DNA from: CmP2 sp052084925
Lineage (GTDB): Bacteria > Actinomycetota > Actinomycetes > Actinomycetales > Micrococcaceae
Direction of reading: 5' to 3'
DNA length: 64,000 nt
Assembly: GCA_052084925.1 (NCBI GenBank)
Contig: JBQDEV010000002.1
Location: 124,001-188,000, forward strand
In this document: piece by piece, positions 53,649 through 61,783 of the stretch
Position numbering within the stretch: position 1 is the first letter of the stretch
Layout of the letters: every line of letters starts with the position of its first letter
The notes under the pieces: model-generated
Database searches by the model: none
Told to the model about the DNA's origin: nothing
What the model saw: the letters and a program-made list of their open reading frames with translations, nothing else
Position numbers and translations under genes: made by a program

Positions 53649-54866
53649 TCAGGGCCGCGGGATCAGCCCGTGCGGATCGATGACGAACTTCTGCGCCGCA
53701 CCCTCATCGAACTGGGCGTAGCCCTGAGGGGCCTCGTCCAGCGAGATCGGGGTGGCGTTGACGTTCTTGGCGATGCTCACCCGATCCGAGAGGATGGCCT
53801 GCATCAGCCCGCGGTGGTACTTCATCACCGGGCACTGGCCCGTGACGAAGGTGTGGGACTTGGCGAATCCGAGCCCGAAGCGCATGGACAGCGACCCCTG
53901 CTGAGCTGCCGTGTCTTCGGCTCCGGGGTCTCCGGTGACATACAGGCCGGGAATGCCCAGGCTGCCGCCGGCGCGGGTAATCTCCATCAGCGAGTTCAGC
54001 ACCGTGGCCGGCTGCTCCTTCTGGGCGTCGGAGCCATGACCGCGGGCCTCGAAGCCCACGGCGTCGATCCCGCAGTCCACCTCTGGAGTCCCGAGGATCT
54101 GCTCGATCTGGCCGCCGGGGTCGCCCAGGGAGACATCGACCGTCTCGCAACCGAAACTGCGTGCCTGGGCCAGGCGGTCCTCATTGAGGTCGCCGACGAT
54201 CACCACGGAGGCTCCGAGCAGTTGGGCTGAGGTGGCTGCCGCGAGACCCACCGGCCCAGCTCCGGCGACGTAGACGGTGGAGCCGACGGTCACTCCGGCG
54301 CCGACGGCACCATGGAAACCGGTGGGGAAGATGTCCGAGAGCATGGTCAAGTCCAGGATCTTCTCCATGGCCTGATCCCGATCGGGGAACTTCAGGGCGT
54401 TCCAGTCTGCGTAGGGCACCAACACATACTCTGCTTGGCCGCCGACCCAGCCACCCATGTCCACGTAGCCGTAGGCCGAGCCGGGGCGGTCCGGATTCAC
54501 GTTGAGGCAGATCCCCGTCTGCCCCTCCTTGCAGTTGCGGCAACGTCCGCAGGCAATGTTGAACGGCACGGAGACGAGGTCGCCGACTTTCAGGAACTCG
54601 ACGTCGCGTCCCACTTCCACCACCTCGCCGGTGATCTCGTGACCGAGGATGAGTCCCGCGGGGGCCGTGGTGCGACCGCGCACCATGTGCTGGTCCGAAC
54701 CGCAGATGTTGGTAGCCACCGTGCGCAGCACCACTCCGTGATGAACCTTTCGACCGACGTTGGCGGGATTGACCCCGGGGCCATCCTTGAGCTCGAACTC
54801 CGGGTACGGGGTGTCGACGACCTCGACGTGTCCGGGGCTGATGTAACTGACTGCGCGATTGCTCAT
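53649..54866 (-). CDS. fdhA: Glutathione-independent formaldehyde dehydrogenase
   Basis: Zinc- and NAD-dependent alcohol dehydrogenase-fold enzyme oxidising formaldehyde to formate without a thiol cofactor. It is 405 residues. Catalytic zinc ligands include Cys55 (NICGSDQH) and His76-Glu77 (GHE); structural zinc Cys106, 109, 112 and 120 show the spacing of Pseudomonas putida FDH. The NAD loop is VAGAGPVGLAAA. The long N-terminus and C-terminal insertions match that enzyme. The ATG at 54866 has GAGGAG upstream. It would detoxify formaldehyde released by the betaine oxygenase. Confidence 0.92.
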   Translation of the reverse strand: MSNRAVSYISPGHVEVVDTPYPEFELKDGPGVNPANVGRKVHHGVVLRTVATNICGSDQHMVRGRTTAPAGLILGHEITGEVVEVGRDVEFLKVGDLVSVPFNIACGRCRNCKEGQTGICLNVNPDRPGSAYGYVDMGGWVGGQAEYVLVPYADWNALKFPDRDQAMEKILDLTMLSDIFPTGFHGAVGAGVTVGSTVYVAGAGPVGLAAATSAQLLGASVVIVGDLNEDRLAQARSFGCETVDVSLGDPGGQIEQILGTPEVDCGIDAVGFEARGHGSDAQKEQPATVLNSLMEITRAGGSLGIPGLYVTGDPGAEDTAAQQGSLSMRFGLGFAKSHTFVTGQCPVMKYHRGLMQAILSDRVSIAKNVNATPISLDEAPQGYAQFDEGAAQKFVIDPHGLIPRP

Positions 54867-55249
54867 CGGTCGCTCCTCTGATCGTGGGTGCCCCGGCCGC
54901 TGGCGCGACGCGGGTGGATGCACGATGAGTCTTTCCCCGCCCGTCAGGGGTGTCAAGCATCACAGTGGGTGCGTCCGAGGTGCCCTGGGTGCGTGGATCC
55001 CCTCTCGGAGTGACGGTGACGGCGCCACCGCGCGGATTGGCGCTCTTCCAGGTAAGGACAGGGGGATTATGCGAGATCTTCGCACGATAACGGTGAAGAA
55101 AATGCGCTGGTGCTGTGATGTGGGTCATTCCTACGATGGTTGATCATCGCACCCTTTCCGCGATGCTCGTTGTCCCCAATACCACTGCACCTCGCGGTCG
55201 AGGCACGTGCCGGATTCGGCTCGGCCGACCTTCATGATGGGAGAACCCT
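54867..55249. promoter_or_regulatory. Divergent promoter region of fdhA and the betaine oxygenase
   Basis: A 383-bp region with no convincing small gene. It contains an inverted repeat TGCGA-N5-TCGCA at 55070-55084 overlapping a minus-strand -10-like CATAAT (55066-55071) that could serve fdhA, and a plus-strand TACGAT at 55132-55137. A further activator site is plausible but not recognisable. The region is long for this dense genome. Confidence 0.45.
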
Positions 55250-56554
55250 ATGACGTCCACTGTGAACACCCCTCCGGTCCGTCGCGGCCGCCTGACCGCC
55301 GGTATCAGCGAGGATCGCTTCGATGAGATCCGCTCGCTCTTCGCGCAGCGAAGGAAGGGATTCTCCCTGGACGCGCCGTTCTATACCGACCCCGAGATCT
55401 TCGCCGCCGACATGGAGGGCATCTTCGGCAAGCACTGGGTGTTCGCCGGCTCCCTGGCCGAGATTCCCGAGCCCGGCGACTACATCACTGTCGACTATGG
55501 CCCGTACTCGCTGATCGTGCTCCACAACGACGACGGCGGAGTGAACGTGCTGCACAACGTCTGTCGGCATCGCGGCGCGCGGGTGCTCACCGAGCGCTCC
55601 GGGACCACCGGCAACATGGTCTGCGGATACCACTCCTGGACCTACGACTCTGAGGGGGCTCTCGTGCACGCCTCGGCCCCCGGTGAGGTGGACTTCAGCA
55701 AGGGCTGCTTCGCGCTCAAGCGCGCCCACAGTCGCGTCGTGGCGGGGCTGGTGTTCGTGTGCCTGGCTGCTGAACCCCCGGAGGACTTCGACGAGGTCGC
55801 CAAGATCTTCGAGCCCTACCTCGGCCCGCACGAGGTCGCCAAGACCAAGGTCGCCTACCAGCAGGAACTCATCGAAGAGGGCAACTGGAAGCTGGTGATG
55901 GAGAACAACCGCGAGTGCTACCACTGCGATGGCCACCCCGAGCTGGCCTGTTCGCTGTTCCCGACCTGGGGGCTGACGGAGGAGACGGTGCCAACGCACC
56001 TGGCCGATGTGTGGCAGCGGAACCTGACGGCGGAGTCCGACCTGCGCTACCGTTGCGAGCGCTATGGGCTGCCCTACGCGGTCATCGAGGAACTCGACAC
56101 CCGAGTGGCCGGATTCCGCATCTCGCGCGAACCCTTGGACGGCGACGGGGAATCCTTCTCGGAGTCGGGCCGTCGCCTGTCGAAGAAGTTACTGGGCGAT
56201 CTGCGCGACTTCCGCCTGGGACGCTGCTCCATGCACCTGCAGCCCAACAGCTGGTTCCACTTCCTCGGGGATCACATCATCACCTTCTCCGCCTTCCCCG
56301 TGAGCCCGGGGCAGACCCTGGTGCGCACCACCTGGCTGGTGGCCGACGATGCCGTGGAGGGGGTCGACTACGACCTCGATGTGCTGACCCACACCTGGAA
56401 GCAGACGAATCTGCAGGACAAGAATTTCGTGGAGCTCTGCCAGCGCGGCGCGGCCAGCCCCGCCTACGAGCCCGGCCCATACATGAAGTCTGAGTACCAG
56501 GTGGAGGCCTTTATCAACTGGTACGTGCAGCGGATGCAGGAGCACCTCGTATGA
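55250..56554 (+). CDS. gbcA: Glycine betaine monooxygenase, Rieske oxygenase subunit
   Basis: Non-haem iron oxygenase that demethylates glycine betaine to dimethylglycine with release of formaldehyde. It is 434 residues. Rieske cluster ligands are Cys105-His107 (CRHRGA) and Cys125-His128 (CGYHSW); the mononuclear iron site includes His225 and His229 in NNRECYHCDGHPE. The cluster context (fused reductase, dimethylglycine oxidase, BCCT carrier) favours betaine. Other quaternary amines, such as carnitine or stachydrine, are the main alternative. Its stop overlaps the reductase start by 4 bp. Confidence 0.88.
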   Translation: MTSTVNTPPVRRGRLTAGISEDRFDEIRSLFAQRRKGFSLDAPFYTDPEIFAADMEGIFGKHWVFAGSLAEIPEPGDYITVDYGPYSLIVLHNDDGGVNVLHNVCRHRGARVLTERSGTTGNMVCGYHSWTYDSEGALVHASAPGEVDFSKGCFALKRAHSRVVAGLVFVCLAAEPPEDFDEVAKIFEPYLGPHEVAKTKVAYQQELIEEGNWKLVMENNRECYHCDGHPELACSLFPTWGLTEETVPTHLADVWQRNLTAESDLRYRCERYGLPYAVIEELDTRVAGFRISREPLDGDGESFSESGRRLSKKLLGDLRDFRLGRCSMHLQPNSWFHFLGDHIITFSAFPVSPGQTLVRTTWLVADDAVEGVDYDLDVLTHTWKQTNLQDKNFVELCQRGAASPAYEPGPYMKSEYQVEAFINWYVQRMQEHLV

Positions 56555-57978
56555 CGACGACGGTGAGTACCTTCACCCCAATCTCCGAGAACATCCACAT
56601 CCGGGGCCTGGAGATGCCCTGGAACCGCGTCCTGGAGAGCGCCACGCCGCCGGCCGGCGCGGCCAGGGCTCTGGGCCCCTGGCACCCCCAGGAGTTCCAG
56701 GCCGAGTGTGTGGAGGCGGTTGCCGAAGTCGGCGACATGATCACTCTGGTGTTCCGCCGCCTGGACGGGGCGCCCCTGGCGTTCCGCTCCGGACAGTATC
56801 TCAACATCGCGTTTCCTATTCATGGAGAGGGCCACGATCCGGTGGACCGCAGCTACTCGCTCTCCAGCGCGCCGACGGTGCCGTGGACGTTCGCGGTCAC
56901 CGTCAAGCGCGAGGCCGACGGCGAGGTGTCACCCTGGGTGCATGAGAACGTGCGCCCGGGCACCATCCTCGACATGCTCGGTCCGGTGGGAGCTTTCCAC
57001 CTGCCCGATGCCGATCGGCGCGCCCGCTACCTGTTCCTCGCAGCCGGCTCAGGGATCACCCCGCTGATGTCGATGATCCGCACTATCCACTCCCTGCCGG
57101 GCAGCGCCGACGTCGTCGTGCTCTATCACGGCGCCGAGCCGGGGACCTTCGCGTTCTCCCGTGAGCTGGAGTACATCGCCTCCGTCGACTGGCGGATCCG
57201 GGTGTACTACTCGCTGGGGGATCGCAGCCAACCGGGGAACTGGGAGGGGATGGTGGGACGACTCACGACCGAGATGATCAACGAGGTCGCCCCCGACGCC
57301 AACGGGCGCCAAGTCTATGCCTGCGGTCCCGAAGGCTATCTGACGGTGGCCGAGGACCTGCTGCGGCAGGTCGGCGTGGACGACGCCTCGATTCACGTGG
57401 AGTACTTCTCCGGCGGCAAGGAAGCGTTGCTCGAGTACGACGAGGAAGTGGCACTGGCCGGAGAGATCGCCGAAGAGATTGCCGAGGAGATCTCGACCGG
57501 GGAGAGCTACTACGTCGCTCCCTCTGATCAGGTGGACGTCTATGGTCCCGACTATGATTCGGGTGGCCTGGGCGAGCCGATTGAGCAGCCGGAAATTCTC
57601 GAAGCCTCCGATGGGGTGACGGTTTCTGCCACGGCCGAACAAGCTTCCGAGCCGGTGGCGGCGGCGGAGGAACCCGGCGATGCTGCTCCCGCCGCGTTCG
57701 ACACCGTGGGTGAGGGAACGCTGACGATGACGTTCCTGAAGACCAAGATCAACGTGAGGATCAGCCCGGACGAGCGGATTCTTCCGGCGGCCAAAGAGGC
57801 GGGTGTGCGGATCGGTTCGAACTGCATGGACGGGATGTGCGGATCGTGCAAGTCCGTCAAAGTCTCCGGCGAGGTGGAGATGAACCACCAGGGTGGCATC
57901 CGTGCCCGCGAAATCGAGGCCGGCAAATTCCTGCCGTGCTGCTCCACCGCACTCACCGACGTGGTGATCGACGCCTGA
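56551..57978 (+). CDS. gbcB: Betaine monooxygenase reductase, FAD/NAD and 2Fe-2S
   Basis: Supplies electrons to the Rieske subunit. The 475 residues comprise a flavin domain (DRSYSLSSAP) from about 55, an NAD domain (AAGSGITPLMSM) and a C-terminal plant-type ferredoxin with Cys425, 430, 433 and Cys463 or 464. Typical GbcB is near 370 residues. The surplus is an acidic Ala/Glu/Pro linker of about 95 residues (roughly 290-385) before the ferredoxin, including a repeated EEIAEEI element. The ATGA overlap with gbcA couples their synthesis. A hairpin follows. Confidence 0.88.
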   Translation: MTTTVSTFTPISENIHIRGLEMPWNRVLESATPPAGAARALGPWHPQEFQAECVEAVAEVGDMITLVFRRLDGAPLAFRSGQYLNIAFPIHGEGHDPVDRSYSLSSAPTVPWTFAVTVKREADGEVSPWVHENVRPGTILDMLGPVGAFHLPDADRRARYLFLAAGSGITPLMSMIRTIHSLPGSADVVVLYHGAEPGTFAFSRELEYIASVDWRIRVYYSLGDRSQPGNWEGMVGRLTTEMINEVAPDANGRQVYACGPEGYLTVAEDLLRQVGVDDASIHVEYFSGGKEALLEYDEEVALAGEIAEEIAEEISTGESYYVAPSDQVDVYGPDYDSGGLGEPIEQPEILEASDGVTVSATAEQASEPVAAAEEPGDAAPAAFDTVGEGTLTMTFLKTKINVRISPDERILPAAKEAGVRIGSNCMDGMCGSCKSVKVSGEVEMNHQGGIRAREIEAGKFLPCCSTALTDVVIDA

Positions 57979-58010
57979 GCGTCCCACACGATCAGCAACA
58001 TCACCCCAGA

Positions 58011-58047
58011 AGGGCGCTTTCCTGACTTCCCGGCAGGTAAGCGCCCT
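58011..58047 (+). terminator. Terminator hairpin after gbcB
   Basis: Nine-bp arms AGGGCGCTT and AAGCGCCCT enclose a 19-nt loop that contains a second small stem (CCTG/CAGG). It lies 33 bp after the gbcB stop. Confidence 0.6.
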
Positions 58048-58160
58048 ATCTGGTGTCTCCAGGCCGGGACGACCAGCGCAGCCCGTTTCGGAGCACCCTC
58101 GGAGCCACGAGGCAGCGTGTGGTGGTGAGACCAGCGCAGCAAGGGTACCCAGGCCACCGG

Positions 58161-58230
58161 AGAGGGGCTCCGCCAACGTGTGTGTCGGCGGAGCCCCTCT
58201 GTCCGTGTGTGTCGGCGGAGCCCCTCTGTC
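58161..58230 (+). terminator. Hairpin with a duplicated 3' arm
   Basis: The arm AGAGGGGCTCCGCC (58161-58174) can pair with GGCGGAGCCCCTCT at 58187-58200 or with its second copy at 58214-58227. It lies between the converging betaine oxygenase operon and the dimethylglycine oxidase gene, where it can stop transcription from either side. Confidence 0.6.
58177..58230. repeat. Perfect 27-bp tandem duplication
   Basis: Two identical 27-bp units (58177-58203 and 58204-58230), each starting CGTGTGTGTCGG and ending CCCTCTGTC. The unit carries the right arm of the terminator hairpin, so the duplication gave the hairpin an alternative partner. Copy number may vary between strains. Confidence 0.85.
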
Positions 58231-58251
58231 GATCTGCGTGTGGTGAGCGGA

Positions 58252-58271
58252 GCCGGGGCGAAGGCCCCGGC
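58252..58271 (-). terminator. Terminator hairpin after the dimethylglycine oxidase gene
   Basis: Eight-bp GC arms GCCGGGGC and GCCCCGGC around a 4-nt loop, 9 bp beyond the stop codon of the minus-strand gene. Confidence 0.6.
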
Positions 58272-58280
58272 CCCGGAACC

Positions 58281-60911
58281 TCAGCGCCGGATGCGGGTCA
58301 TGGATGCGTCGTAGACCGGTTCGGCCAGGACCTCGGCAGGCAGGTGGTGACCGAAGCGCAGGATCGACAGTGGGGTTCCCACCTCGGCGTGCTCGGCAGG
58401 GACCCATGCCAGACCAATGACCTGACCGGTGACATAGCCGAAGTCGGCGGAGGTCACCCAACCCACCGGCTCTTCTTCGCCGGGCACGAATACCGGGGCA
58501 CCGGACTCGGGTCGACCGAGGTCCATGCGGGCCCCGAAGGCGACGAGGCGCCGGTCCCGCGTCGGGTTCTCCTGCAGTGCGGCGCGGCCCACGAAATCGG
58601 CGCCCTTCTCCAGGCGGACGGCGAAGCCCAACCCGGCGTCCTCGGGGGTGTTCTCCCGGGTCATATCCGAGCCCCAGGAGCGGTAGCCCTTCTCCAGTCG
58701 CAGGCTCGAGAACGCAGCGCGACCCGCCGGAACGATGCCGTGCTGGGCACCCTCGGCCGCCAGCGCATCCCAGAGACGCAGCCCGTGGGCGGCGTTGGTG
58801 TAGAGCTCCCAGCCGAGCTCGCCGACGTAGCTGACGCGCAGGGCGAGCACCGGCACCCCGGCGACCCGGATCTTCGCCGAGCGGAAGTACTTCAGGCCCT
58901 CGTGGCTGACGTCGCCCTCCGTGAGCGGCTCCAGCACATCGCGGGCCCGCGGACCCCACAGCCCCACGCAGCAGGTGCTGGTGGTGATGTCGTCAATGCG
59001 CACCGTGCCCGATGCTGGAAGCAGCCCGGTGAGCCGGTCCAGGTCCAGGGGACCATTGGCCCCGATGAAGTACTCTTCGTCGTCGAGTCGGGCCACGGTG
59101 ACGTCGGAGAGGATTCCGCCGTGTTCGTCGAGCAGCAGCGCATAGGTGACCGCGCCGATCGTCTTGCCGATCTTGTTGCTGGTCAGCCCCTCCAGCCACT
59201 CGGTCGCGCCGGCACCGATCACCCGGTAGCGGGTCAGCGACGACATGTCGTACAGGGCAACCCTGTTGCGGGTCGCCCACGCTTCCGCCGCCGCGATCGG
59301 TGACCAGTTCACCTGATCCCAGGCATCGCGCCGGGGCACCGCCACCGGCACGACGGCGTCGAGGTCCTCCGAGGGCGCTGGGTCGCCCAGCACGGTGGCG
59401 GCGTCGGCCGAGATACCGAAGGCCTTCGGAGCGCGTGAGCGGAACTCCGGGTCACTGAACAGGGCGGCGTTCTGCTCGTGCCACATCGGGCGCTCCCAGC
59501 CGTTGGCCTCCGAGAACACGCCTCCGGCATCTTGGATGCGGGTGTGGAACGGGCTGGTCTTCAGCCCGCGCGTGATTAGGGTGTCCTGATGCGGGAAGTG
59601 GACGTCGTAGACCTCGTCATAGCTCTCTGAGGCCTTGCCGCGGATCCATTCCTCGCTGAGCAGGTCGGGGTCGAACCGGTTCAGATCCAGCCCGTGGCTG
59701 TCGATGCCCGGGTCTCCGGTCAGGATCCACTCGGCCACCACCTCGGCACATCCAGCCGATTGGGTCACCCAGATGGCCTGAGCCGCCCAGAAGCACTCGA
59801 GCGTGGCGGAGGGGCCGAGCATCGGTCCGCCGTCGGGGGTGAACGAAAACACCCCGTTGAACTCGTCCTCCAACCCCAGCCCGGCGATGGCGGGGAACAG
59901 TCGGGCCGTCTCGGCGCGGCAGAAGTCGAAATCCTCGGACGTGAACCCTCGCTTGGCCGGCTCCTGGCCGGTGGCGAGCAGGTGCGCGGTGTCGGTGAGG
60001 TCCTCCGGGGCCAGCGGCAGGGGACGGTGCTCATAGGCGCCGATGCCGATGCGGGTGCCGAACTCGCGGAAGTACAGCCCGGAGCCCTGGTGTCGGATGA
60101 TCGGGCGGCCCGGCTCGTTCTCGGCCAGCGGGGTGCCGTCCGGGGCCGTGCCCGGCAGTTCGGCAACGGGGGCGGTCCACGCGAATCCGTGTTCCATGGG
60201 GTGCATCGGCAGGCGCATGCCGCCCAGCTTCGCCAGTGGGTGGCCCCAGATGCCGCCGGCGGCCACGACGACATCGGCGGGAAGGGTTCGGCGGTTGCTG
60301 TCCCCGGTCTCTGCGGTAGCGTCCTCGACGACGACGCCGGTGACGCGCCCGTTCTCGGATTCCACGTCGACGACCCGGGTGAGTCCCAGGATCGTGGCCC
60401 CGCCGGCCTCAGCGCGGCGCGCCTGAAACTCGGCTGCCCGCTCGGAGTACACGACGCCGTCGGTGGGGGTGTGCAGGGAGCCGAGGATCTGGGTGCCATC
60501 GAGTCCCGGCCACAGCTCGAGCGTCTGCTCGACGGTCAGCAGCTCTGCCGGCACGCCCCAGGCTCGGGCGAAGCCGTAGCGGCGCTTGAGCTCCTGGAGC
60601 TGTCCGGGGGTGCTGGCCAGCTCCAGCCCGCCCACGCGACTCGACAGCGGTTTGCCGTCGAGTTCGAGGCCGTCGAGCTTGTTCATGGTGCGCTGGGCCA
60701 GCTGACACATGATGCGCGAGGGGCTGGTCTGGAAGACGAAGCCCGGAGCGTGCGAGGACGAGCCTCCGGTGTGATAGAGCGGACCCTGCTCGACGACGGT
60801 GACATTCTGGGCACCACGGGCGACGAGCTCATCGGCCAGGGCGGCACCGACCACGCCGGCGCCGATGACGACGATGCGTGCGGAGGGGTCGGTAGGGGTG
60901 GTCTCGGGCAT
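58281..60911 (-). CDS. dmg: Dimethylglycine oxidase (FAD oxidoreductase fused to GcvT-like domain)
   Basis: Oxidises dimethylglycine to sarcosine and passes the one-carbon unit to tetrahydrofolate. It is 876 residues. The N half is a DAO-type FAD domain (VVIGAGVVGAALADEL, about 14-29) with the covalent-FAD histidine at His54 in GGSSSHAPGFVF. The C half (about 430-860) is a GcvT-like folate domain with ALYDMSSLTRYRV, VSYVGELGWELYT and LRLEKGYRSWGSD. I recognise close similarity along the whole length to Arthrobacter globiformis dimethylglycine oxidase. Sarcosine dehydrogenase is the alternative. It diverges from an iclR gene. Confidence 0.9.
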   Translation of the reverse strand: MPETTPTDPSARIVVIGAGVVGAALADELVARGAQNVTVVEQGPLYHTGGSSSHAPGFVFQTSPSRIMCQLAQRTMNKLDGLELDGKPLSSRVGGLELASTPGQLQELKRRYGFARAWGVPAELLTVEQTLELWPGLDGTQILGSLHTPTDGVVYSERAAEFQARRAEAGGATILGLTRVVDVESENGRVTGVVVEDATAETGDSNRRTLPADVVVAAGGIWGHPLAKLGGMRLPMHPMEHGFAWTAPVAELPGTAPDGTPLAENEPGRPIIRHQGSGLYFREFGTRIGIGAYEHRPLPLAPEDLTDTAHLLATGQEPAKRGFTSEDFDFCRAETARLFPAIAGLGLEDEFNGVFSFTPDGGPMLGPSATLECFWAAQAIWVTQSAGCAEVVAEWILTGDPGIDSHGLDLNRFDPDLLSEEWIRGKASESYDEVYDVHFPHQDTLITRGLKTSPFHTRIQDAGGVFSEANGWERPMWHEQNAALFSDPEFRSRAPKAFGISADAATVLGDPAPSEDLDAVVPVAVPRRDAWDQVNWSPIAAAEAWATRNRVALYDMSSLTRYRVIGAGATEWLEGLTSNKIGKTIGAVTYALLLDEHGGILSDVTVARLDDEEYFIGANGPLDLDRLTGLLPASGTVRIDDITTSTCCVGLWGPRARDVLEPLTEGDVSHEGLKYFRSAKIRVAGVPVLALRVSYVGELGWELYTNAAHGLRLWDALAAEGAQHGIVPAGRAAFSSLRLEKGYRSWGSDMTRENTPEDAGLGFAVRLEKGADFVGRAALQENPTRDRRLVAFGARMDLGRPESGAPVFVPGEEEPVGWVTSADFGYVTGQVIGLAWVPAEHAEVGTPLSILRFGHHLPAEVLAEPVYDASMTRIRR

Positions 60912-60940
60912 GATGCCTCCTGAGGGCGAGTGACTGGTTG

Positions 60941-60975
60941 TGTTGCATAATGTGCAACAACCTCATATAGTGCAA
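60941..60975. promoter_or_regulatory. IclR operator with overlapping divergent promoters
   Basis: Palindrome TGTTGCA-N5-TGCAACA at 60941-60959. Plus strand: -35 TTGCAT (60943-60948), 17-nt spacer, -10 TATAGT (60966-60971) for the iclR gene. Minus strand: -35 TTGCAC (60970-60975), 17-nt spacer, -10 CATTAT (60947-60952) for the dimethylglycine oxidase gene. The two promoters interlock over the palindrome, and an extra half-site GTGCAA lies at 60970. Confidence 0.75.
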
Positions 60976-61036
60976 CTATTCAATCGTGGTGAGCTGCATC
61001 ACGTCAAGAGGTGTGAGCGAGAAGATGAGGTGTCCG

Positions 61037-61774
61037 ATGGGGATTCAGTCCGTGGACCGTGCCGTCGAGATCCTGGAAGTGTTGGCGGCTCAGAAGACCT
61101 CCAGTGTGGGGGCGGTGGCCGAGCGTTTGGACGTGCACAAGTCGACGGCGTCCAGAATTCTGGCCTCGCTGGCCGAACACGGTCTCGTGGAGAAGAGTCC
61201 GAGTACCGGGGAGTATGCGCTGGGCTTCGCCCTGGTGCGCTTTGCCTCTGCGGTAACGAGTCAGATGGATCTCTCGCAGACGGCGCAGAAGCTCTGTGAC
61301 CAGGCCGCCGCCGAGCTGCGCCTCACGGCCAATGTTGCGGTGATCGACGACGTGTTCGCCGTCAACGTCTCCCAGGCGGTGGGGCAGGGGCTGATGGCCC
61401 CACGGCACTACGTCGGTCTGCGCACCCCCGGGCATGCCACGAGCTCCGGGAAGCTGTTGCTGGCACACGACGACGCCGCGGTTGATCGCGCGCTGTCCGG
61501 TGATCTGGAACCGCACACCGGGCGCACGCTCACCGAGGCGAGCGCTCTGCGGGCCGAGCTTGAAGCGGTGCGGGCGCAGGGTTGGGCGGCGTCGAACGAG
61601 GAGTGGGAAGAGCACATCACGGCGGTGGCCGTACCGTTGCGCCTGCACGATGGACGCGTCGAGGCCGCGCTCACGGTCACCGGGCCCACGCACAGCCTGC
61701 CCCCGGAATCCTTCGCCGAGGTGGCGGAGCGACTCCGGGGGCTGGCCGCGGTCTCCCACCGCTGGATCCCCTGA
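61037..61774 (+). CDS. IclR family transcriptional regulator
   Basis: A 245-residue regulator with an N-terminal winged helix (AVEILEVLAAQ, then VAERLDVHKSTASRILASLAEHG) and a C-terminal effector-binding domain ending SFAEVAERLRGL. The ATG at 61037 follows AGG at 6 nt; in-frame GTG 61013 or ATG 61025 are possible. The operator upstream points to control of itself and of the dimethylglycine oxidase gene. The effector may be betaine, dimethylglycine or sarcosine. It converges on the BCCT gene with a 9-bp gap. Confidence 0.9.
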   Translation: MGIQSVDRAVEILEVLAAQKTSSVGAVAERLDVHKSTASRILASLAEHGLVEKSPSTGEYALGFALVRFASAVTSQMDLSQTAQKLCDQAAAELRLTANVAVIDDVFAVNVSQAVGQGLMAPRHYVGLRTPGHATSSGKLLLAHDDAAVDRALSGDLEPHTGRTLTEASALRAELEAVRAQGWAASNEEWEEHITAVAVPLRLHDGRVEAALTVTGPTHSLPPESFAEVAERLRGLAAVSHRWIP

Positions 61775-61783
61775 CTGCTGGGT

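Noticed and set aside
58177..58230. Two direct repeats as a CRISPR remnant
   Set aside because: The copies abut without a spacer, number only two, and belong to a terminator hairpin; no cas genes are present.
57049..58959. A 636-codon minus-strand frame over gbcB and the terminator region
   Set aside because: It runs through the tandem hairpins and opposite recognised domains; the translation is Arg/Gly-rich without motifs.
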